A stretch of 6,397 nucleotides of DNA from DASYYE01 sp035946955 (lineage in GTDB: Bacteria > Actinomycetota > Actinomycetes > Streptosporangiales > Streptosporangiaceae), in NCBI GenBank assembly GCA_035946955.1, contig DASYYE010000369.1, positions 1 through 6,397 of the forward strand. Direction: 5' to 3'. Positions 5,224 to 6,397 of this stretch are shown here, in pieces. Each line of letters opens with the position of its first letter. Position 1 is the first letter of the stretch. The position numbers and the translations under genes are program-made. The notes beneath the pieces are model-generated. The model was not told the DNA's origin. It saw only the letters and a list, made by a program, of their open reading frames with translations, and searched no databases.

Positions 5224-5858
5224 TCGGTGAAAGCCTCGATGGCCAAGCAGGTGGCCGATGTGGTGCTGCGGGCCTGGACACCGCAGCATGCGACGGTCCG
5301 GTTCGTCAGGCAGGTCGCGCCCACCGTCGAGGACCTCACCGCCCGGCGCACCCAGGCAACACTTCAGGCCGGTGACTACCCGACCGGCGCCTGGGGAACC
5401 GAAAGCCGCGACTATCACGTCTGCGTGGACGCCGAGCCAGCAGAGATCGGCCGGGAGATGCTCGCTGCCCGGGTCAGCCTAGTCGCCAGCACGGCCTCTG
5501 GGCCGCAGATCCTAGGCCAGGGCTTGTCCGGGCGATCTGGACCAACGACGAGACACTGTCCACGCGGATCGACCGCCACGTCGCCCATTACACCGGCCAG
5601 GCCCAGCTCGCCCAGGCCATCCAGGATGGGCTCAAGGCCCACAGGGCAGGTGACGCTGACACCGCGGCCGCCCAGCTAGGCCGGGCGGTCGCACTCGCCC
5701 ACGAGTCCGGCAACCAGGACACGACCAGCCTGCTAGCCAAGGTGGTCGACGTGATCGACCCAGCCACTGGGACAGTTCGGCTCAAGGCTAAGGTCGCCGA
5801 CGCGGACGAGATGGCACTCGACACCAGATCAAGCAAAACCGTCCGGGTCAGGAACTAA
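5224..5858 (+). pseudogene. vWA-domain protein, 5'-truncated and frameshifted
   Basis: From 5224 the plus frame reads S-V-K-A-S-M-A-K-Q-V-A-D-V-V-L-R, then V-A-P-T-V-E-D-L-T, G-D-Y-P-T-G-A-W-G-T-E-S-R-D-Y-H-V and E-M-L-A-A-R-V-S-L-V. Near 5522 it shifts by one base to A-I-W-T-N-D-E-T-L-S-T-R-I, V-A-H-Y-T-G-Q-A-Q-L-A-Q-A-I, A-L-A-H-E-S-G-N-Q-D-T and K-V-A-D-A-D-E-M-A-L-D-T-R, ending at TAA 5856. This is the region that follows the vWA domain in actinobacterial vWA (Ca-activated chloride channel-like) proteins. The N-terminal vWA domain with its metal-binding MIDAS motif is missing. The shift fits loss of one C (GGCCTT to GGCTT). Truncation occurs close to the sigma operon's promoter, suggesting a rearrangement joined two unrelated regions. 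Codon bias is still good, so decay looks recent. Confidence 0.8.
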
Positions 5859-5887
5859 GCGAGGGGAAAGGACAGGATCCACAGGCC

Positions 5888-5902
5888 CTGGCGCAACGCC
5901 AG
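5888..5902 (+). terminator. GC-rich hairpin after the vWA relic
   Basis: CTGGCG-CAA-CGCCAG forms a perfect 6-bp stem with a 3-base loop 29 bases past the TAA. No T-tract follows. It is a plausible leftover terminator of the vWA gene. Confidence 0.45.
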
Positions 5903-6130
5903 TCCACGCCCGAACCATAGTTCTGCACCGCTCGACTGGCACGAACTCGCTATCAGCCGGAAGCACAGAGTCGGCAGGGAGCACGACGCCAGGCTTTAAG
6001 TCCAGATCACGCTGGGCGACTGGGCTGGCCGGCGGCCCGCGCGCGAGATCCGCCGATCTGCGTGGGTGTGCTGCTGCTGTGGGAGGGTGGGCTGACGGTG
6101 CATGGCTGGAGGTTTGTTCGTCAGGAATGG

Positions 6131-6143
6131 GCCAGGTCCTGGC
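6131..6143 (-). terminator. Palindrome directly after the DUF1772-like gene
   Basis: GCCAGG-T-CCTGGC is a perfect palindrome 3 bases past the minus-strand stop. It could fold as a 5-bp stem with a 3-base loop and act as a terminator, but there is no T-tract. A protein-binding site is the alternative. Confidence 0.35.
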
Positions 6144-6146
6144 GGG

Positions 6147-6397
6147 CTAGTGCAGGACGAGGGTGACGCAGAGCCCGGCGACCGCAACGCCCTGGAGCGC
6201 GGCGCGAAGGTAGATCACGCTGTCCCAGCGGGTCTGCAGGTCCCGCGCGTCCGGCGGGACGCGGCCTTCCTGTGCGGCCTGGGTGAGCTGCTTGTTGATC
6301 GGGGCGTTGATGGTCCTGTAGATGGCCAGCCAGGTCAGCAGCGCGGCGGCTGCGGTCGATGCTGCGGCGGTGGCTGGCCAGTGCCCGCTGATCGCCG
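6147..6397 (-). CDS. DUF1772-like small membrane protein, C-terminal part (partial)
   Basis: The minus frame enters from the right edge (first full codon at 6395) and runs 82 residues to TAG 6149-6147. It contains a hydrophobic segment (A-A-A-A-L-L-T-W-L-A-I-Y), then T-I-N-A-P-I-N-K-Q-L, then L-Q-T-R-W-D-S-V-I-Y-L-R, then a last hydrophobic segment (V-A-V-A-G-L-C-V-T-L-V-L-H). The N-x-P-x-N-x-x-L motif with a downstream R-W and a final transmembrane helix is the pattern of the DUF1772 / anthrone-oxygenase-like membrane protein family, usually about 150 residues with four helices. About half of the gene lies outside the window. The activity of most members is unknown, and here only the family resemblance can be stated. 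Confidence 0.65.
   Translation of the reverse strand, partial: AISGHWPATAAASTAAAALLTWLAIYRTINAPINKQLTQAAQEGRVPPDARDLQTRWDSVIYLRAALQGVAVAGLCVTLVLH

Larger units (their letters stand above)
5859..6146. other. Intergenic region without a recognisable gene
   Basis: No frame on either strand looks like a conserved protein. The stretch contains the hairpin at 5888-5902, a short AGATC-CGCC-GATCT inverted repeat near 6045-6060, and a palindrome at 6131-6143. It separates a plus-strand relic from a minus-strand gene, so it is a convergent region expected to hold terminators rather than promoters. Confidence 0.5.

Noticed and set aside
4287..5375. A 362-codon plus-strand open frame spanning the sigma gene and the vWA start
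   Set aside because: It is antisense to the clearly identified sigma factor, with no family motifs. Its length is explained by high GC content.
5392..5418. GGGAACC on the plus strand inside the vWA relic, as a third ECF promoter
   Set aside because: At 14 bases downstream there is TCACGT rather than GGTGTA, and it lies within coding sequence with no gene start nearby.
1..6397. CRISPR array, tRNA, rRNA, prophage or defence system
   Set aside because: No regularly spaced repeats, tRNA-like cloverleaf, rRNA segments, integrase, or nuclease/toxin motifs were seen on either strand.

Overview
The window is GC-rich DNA with G/C-biased third codon positions. Its gene families (F420/flavin-type LLM oxidoreductase, ECF sigma factor with a membrane anti-sigma partner, IS630- and IS21-type transposase remnants, a vWA-protein remnant) suggest a high-GC actinomycete, probably of a soil-type lineage rich in insertion sequences. 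Nothing in the sequence fixes genus or species.

Layout, left to right. Positions 1-780 are decayed: the 3' end of an unidentified plus-strand gene, a short AT-rich tandem repeat, and an IS630-type transposase remnant broken by a stop codon and a frameshift, followed by unassigned sequence. Positions 780-2542 hold a minus-strand pair: a hotdog thioesterase-like gene carrying a one-base frameshift, then, 4 bases after its stop, an intact LLM-class oxidoreductase. Positions 2644-2910 hold two more minus-strand relics, an istB (IS21 helper ATPase) fragment around its Walker A motif and the tail of a second LLM-type protein.

Positions 3053-5161 are the best-preserved part: a minus-strand cluster of an ECF sigma factor, an overlapping single-pass membrane anti-sigma-like protein, and a lipoprotein of unknown function. 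The sigma gene and the lipoprotein gene are each preceded by the same promoter-like sequence, GGGAACC-N14-GGTGTA, with identical spacing. This suggests that the sigma factor transcribes its own operon and separately drives the lipoprotein gene. The picture is a small cell-envelope response circuit of regulator, membrane sensor/inhibitor and surface lipoprotein.

To the right, 5224-5858 is the C-terminal part of a vWA-domain protein that has lost its N-terminus and carries a one-base deletion. The next 290 bases hold only small hairpins. The window closes inside a minus-strand DUF1772-like membrane protein gene. I did not find a defence system, CRISPR array, tRNA or rRNA. The most interesting item is the duplicated sigma-factor promoter motif and the lipoprotein it appears to control.
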